The position numbers and the translations under genes were made by a program. From Aliishimia sp039978895 (GTDB taxonomy: Bacteria > Pseudomonadota > Alphaproteobacteria > Rhodobacterales > Rhodobacteraceae), in NCBI GenBank assembly GCA_039978895.1, contig JBDWAL010000029.1:1-64000 (forward strand): 64,000 nucleotides of DNA, given 5' to 3'. Positions 61,776 through 64,000 of this stretch are shown here, one piece after another (position 1 is the first letter of the stretch; each line of letters starts with the position of its first letter). The notes under the pieces were generated by a model. That model was not told the DNA's origin. It saw only the letters and a list, made by a program, of their open reading frames with translations, and did no database searches.

Positions 61776-63224
61776 TCAACCGTGCAATGCGGCCACCGTC
61801 TTTAGTTTGGAGAATCCATAGAGCGCTTCAAAGCCCTTTTCCCGTCCATGACCAGACAATCCGGTCCCGCCAAACGGCAGCTCCACGCCTCCACCTGCTC
61901 CATAGTTGTTAAGAAAAACCTGTCCCGCACGCAGTTGCTTGGCCAAGCGCATCTGACGCGCACCGTCACGCGACCAAATCGAAGCCACCAACCCGTATTG
62001 TGTCCCATTGGCGATGTTCACGGCCTCTTCTTCGCTATCAAATGGAATGATCACCTGAACCGGGCCAAAAATCTCGTCTTGGGCTAACGTATGGTCAGCT
62101 TGGACATCCGCAAACAAGACTGGCGCGACATAAGCCCCACCAGACGGCGCATCCGCATTTACATGCCCCGTCGCCGCGATCTCAAGGTCGGACCCTTTGG
62201 CAAGGAAGCCTTCCACAATCTGTTTTTGACGCATGGACACTAAGGGCCCCACATCTAAATCTTGCAGTGCTGGTCCAGCCTGCAACGCTTGATACCGTCC
62301 CGCCATACCTGACACGACTTCATCATATCGAGATCGGTGCACCAATATCCGCGATGATGCCGAACAGGTTTGGCCTGCATTTTGAATGCCCGCGTTGGCC
62401 AAGAAGGGCAAAGCCGCGTCTATATCTGCGTCTTCAAACACGAGTTGGGGTGATTTCCCGCCAAGTTCCAAAGTAACAGGCACAACATTTTGCGCAGCTG
62501 CAGTTTGGATCAGCTTCCCGACCCCAACCGATCCCGTGAAGGAAATATGATGCACGCCGGGATGGCTCGTAAGTGCTGCTCCTGCCTCATTCCCTAGGCC
62601 CGGAACCACGTTCAATGCCCCATCAGGAAGGCCAGCCTGTCGCGCGAGTTCTGCGAATGCCAATGCGGTCAAACACGCTTCTTCCGCGGGTTTCAGCACA
62701 GCTGCATTTCCCATCGCCAGTGCTGCCCCGACCGAACGGCCAATGATCTGCATTGGATAATTCCACGGTACAATATGTCCGGTCACACCGTGAGGTTCGC
62801 GGATTGTATAGACTGTGTACCCATCCAGATAAGGAATCGTCGTTCCGTGGATTTTGTCAGCCGCTCCCGCGTAAAACTCCATGTAGCGCGCCAAAGCTAC
62901 GACATCTGCGCGCGCCTGCTTCAAGGGTTTACCGACATCCATCGCTTCCATCTCAGCGAGGGCATCAATGTTGTCCAAAACCAACGTCCCGATACGCTGC
63001 AAAATACGACCGCGTTCGAAGTTTGGCATTTTGCCCCAAGGCCCGCGCAAGGCGTCCTCTGCGGCGTTCACCGCGCGGTCGATATCTTCTGCGTTGCCTT
63101 TCGCAATGGCACAGATCGTACTGCCATCTGATGGGTTTCTCAGGTCAATTTGCGCCCCAGACACAGACGGGACCCATTTGCCGTTGATTAGGCAGTGACT
63201 GGGATCAACACCCAAAACGCGCAT
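61776..63224 (-). CDS. NAD(P)-dependent aldehyde dehydrogenase
   Basis: A 482-residue aldehyde dehydrogenase. Cofactor and active-site motifs: TGHIVPWNYPMQIIGR, FTGSVGVGKLI, VTLELGGKSPQLVFEDAD (catalytic glutamate), NAGQTCSASSRILV (catalytic cysteine) and EIFGPVQVIIPF. GGAG precedes ATG 63224 by 4 bases. It lies 9 bases after the TRAP permease gene on the same strand and is probably cotranscribed, so the aldehyde may come from the transported substrate or its breakdown. Substrate unknown; betaine-aldehyde- and gamma-amino-type enzymes share this look. Confidence 0.9.
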   Translation of the reverse strand: MRVLGVDPSHCLINGKWVPSVSGAQIDLRNPSDGSTICAIAKGNAEDIDRAVNAAEDALRGPWGKMPNFERGRILQRIGTLVLDNIDALAEMEAMDVGKPLKQARADVVALARYMEFYAGAADKIHGTTIPYLDGYTVYTIREPHGVTGHIVPWNYPMQIIGRSVGAALAMGNAAVLKPAEEACLTALAFAELARQAGLPDGALNVVPGLGNEAGAALTSHPGVHHISFTGSVGVGKLIQTAAAQNVVPVTLELGGKSPQLVFEDADIDAALPFLANAGIQNAGQTCSASSRILVHRSRYDEVVSGMAGRYQALQAGPALQDLDVGPLVSMRQKQIVEGFLAKGSDLEIAATGHVNADAPSGGAYVAPVLFADVQADHTLAQDEIFGPVQVIIPFDSEEEAVNIANGTQYGLVASIWSRDGARQMRLAKQLRAGQVFLNNYGAGGGVELPFGGTGLSGHGREKGFEALYGFSKLKTVAALHG

Positions 63225-63233
63225 GTGGTCTCC

Positions 63234-64000
63234 TTAATTTGCGTAGGCAACCGCGGGCAACCACGTCACCAGCTGCGGTATCTTGAATACGATGAATAGC
63301 CCGAGCAATTGCACCAGCACAAACGGGATCACACCGCGATAGATGTGGCCCAAAGTCACGCCCGGAGGGCAAACCCCCTTGAGATAGAACAGCGCAAATC
63401 CCACAGGTGGCGTCAAGAACGACGTCTGCAAAGTAACCGCCACAAGGATCGCGAACCATACCACGGAAGGATTATCGACGATGCCATAGCCGTCGATCGG
63501 AATGTTCAACCCTATCACCACAGGCAACATCAACGGCATGATGATCAAAGTGATTTCGATCCAATCGAGCAGAAAACCCAACAAGAAGATGATGAACAGG
63601 ATGAAGGCGATGACCATGTACGGGTTGTCAGACGAACCCAGCACCAAATTCTCGATAATCTCGTCGCCTCCAAAAAGACGAAGCACATAAGCAAAAAAGT
63701 TGGCGGCGATGAAGATACCGACAATATAGCCCGCAGTATTCAATGTTTGCCGCATAACGTCTTTGAAGACTTTCAGATGCAGTCTCCGATTGGCGATCGC
63801 GAGCGCCATAGCACCCAATGCGCCAAGACCGGACGCTTCTGTGGGCGTTGCGAAGCCAAAAAAGATCGACCCCAGTACCAACAAGATCAATAACATCGGG
63901 GGAATCACAGACAAACCCACTTCCAACACAATTGCCATCGTGACGGGTTCACGGTCCTTTGGTAGTGGCATCGCTTTGGGATTTAACAGCCCGTAGATCA
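63234..64000 (-). CDS. TRAP transporter large permease (DctM type), N-terminus cut by window edge
   Basis: At least 255 residues of the C-terminal part of a TRAP large permease; the frame is open to the window edge. Membrane segments include VIPPMLLILLVLGSIFFGFATPTEASGLG, with the conserved ATPTEA motif, AAVGAL-type stretches, FILFIIFLLGFLLDWIEITLIIMPLMLPV and a late LTPPVGFALFYLKG. It moves organic acids or related solutes with a periplasmic binding protein (DctP) and small permease (DctQ), which should lie beyond the window. Followed by the aldehyde dehydrogenase gene after 9 bases. Confidence 0.9.
   Translation of the reverse strand, partial: IYGLLNPKAMPLPKDREPVTMAIVLEVGLSVIPPMLLILLVLGSIFFGFATPTEASGLGALGAMALAIANRRLHLKVFKDVMRQTLNTAGYIVGIFIAANFFAYVLRLFGGDEIIENLVLGSSDNPYMVIAFILFIIFLLGFLLDWIEITLIIMPLMLPVVIGLNIPIDGYGIVDNPSVVWFAILVAVTLQTSFLTPPVGFALFYLKGVCPPGVTLGHIYRGVIPFVLVQLLGLFIVFKIPQLVTWLPAVAYAN

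Overview
The window looks like a chromosomal segment of a marine alphaproteobacterium of the Rhodobacterales (Roseobacter group). The pointers are a ChvE/GguAB sugar transporter with a GbpR-like regulator, a petABC bc1 operon with a possible RegA/PrrA site, a RibH2-type lumazine synthase behind an FMN riboswitch, and a TRAP transporter. The organism is inferred; the sequence names no species. There is no rRNA and no CRISPR array. One intact tRNA (Lys) and two decayed tRNA copies are present.

Layout. 0-1.3 kb: gene debris (a LysR remnant and two separated sulfotransferase pieces). 1.3-12.2 kb: a DUF3010 protein, then a sugar regulon (GbpR-like regulator, ChvE-GguA-GguB transporter, and dehydrogenase, sugar-acid dehydratase, keto-deoxy-acid dehydratase and semialdehyde dehydrogenase). 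The enzymes fit non-phosphorylating oxidation of L-arabinose to 2-oxoglutarate; only the lactonase is absent. 12.2-13.0 kb: noncoding, with a small inverted-repeat element.

13.0-21.5 kb: a conflict or defence island. A leftward operon holds IetA (AAA ATPase) and IetS (subtilase), a known anti-phage and plasmid-eviction pair, then a protein of an unrecognised family and an ADP-ribosyltransferase-like pair. A divergent rightward operon holds a zinc-ribbon/HEPN protein and a longer paralogue of the same unrecognised family. The island ends in 0.7 kb of duplicated, decaying tRNA sequence next to an intact tRNA-Lys gene, which suggests repeated integration there. This is the most likely place for an undescribed system.

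22.3-39.5 kb: mostly housekeeping. dapF-mtaB, a cytochrome P450, petABC, a GST, a PaiB-like protein, FMN riboswitch-ribH, TPP riboswitch-thiBPQ, a haem peroxidase with RTX repeats, aroC with a coupled methyltransferase, a decayed DM13-type gene and a metallophosphatase.

39.6-61.6 kb: an exopolysaccharide locus. YjbH- and YjbF-like proteins, a small exported protein, a Wza-type exporter, an ExoY-type initiating transferase, two glycosyltransferases, Gmd and Fcl (GDP-L-fucose), three sulfotransferase-like proteins and a flippase run rightward. ManC, a Wzc-type tyrosine kinase, a phage-tailspike-like protein and a Wzy-type polymerase run leftward to meet them. Together they predict a Wzx/Wzy-dependent, fucose-containing and probably sulfated polysaccharide. 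The window ends with an aldehyde dehydrogenase and a truncated TRAP permease.
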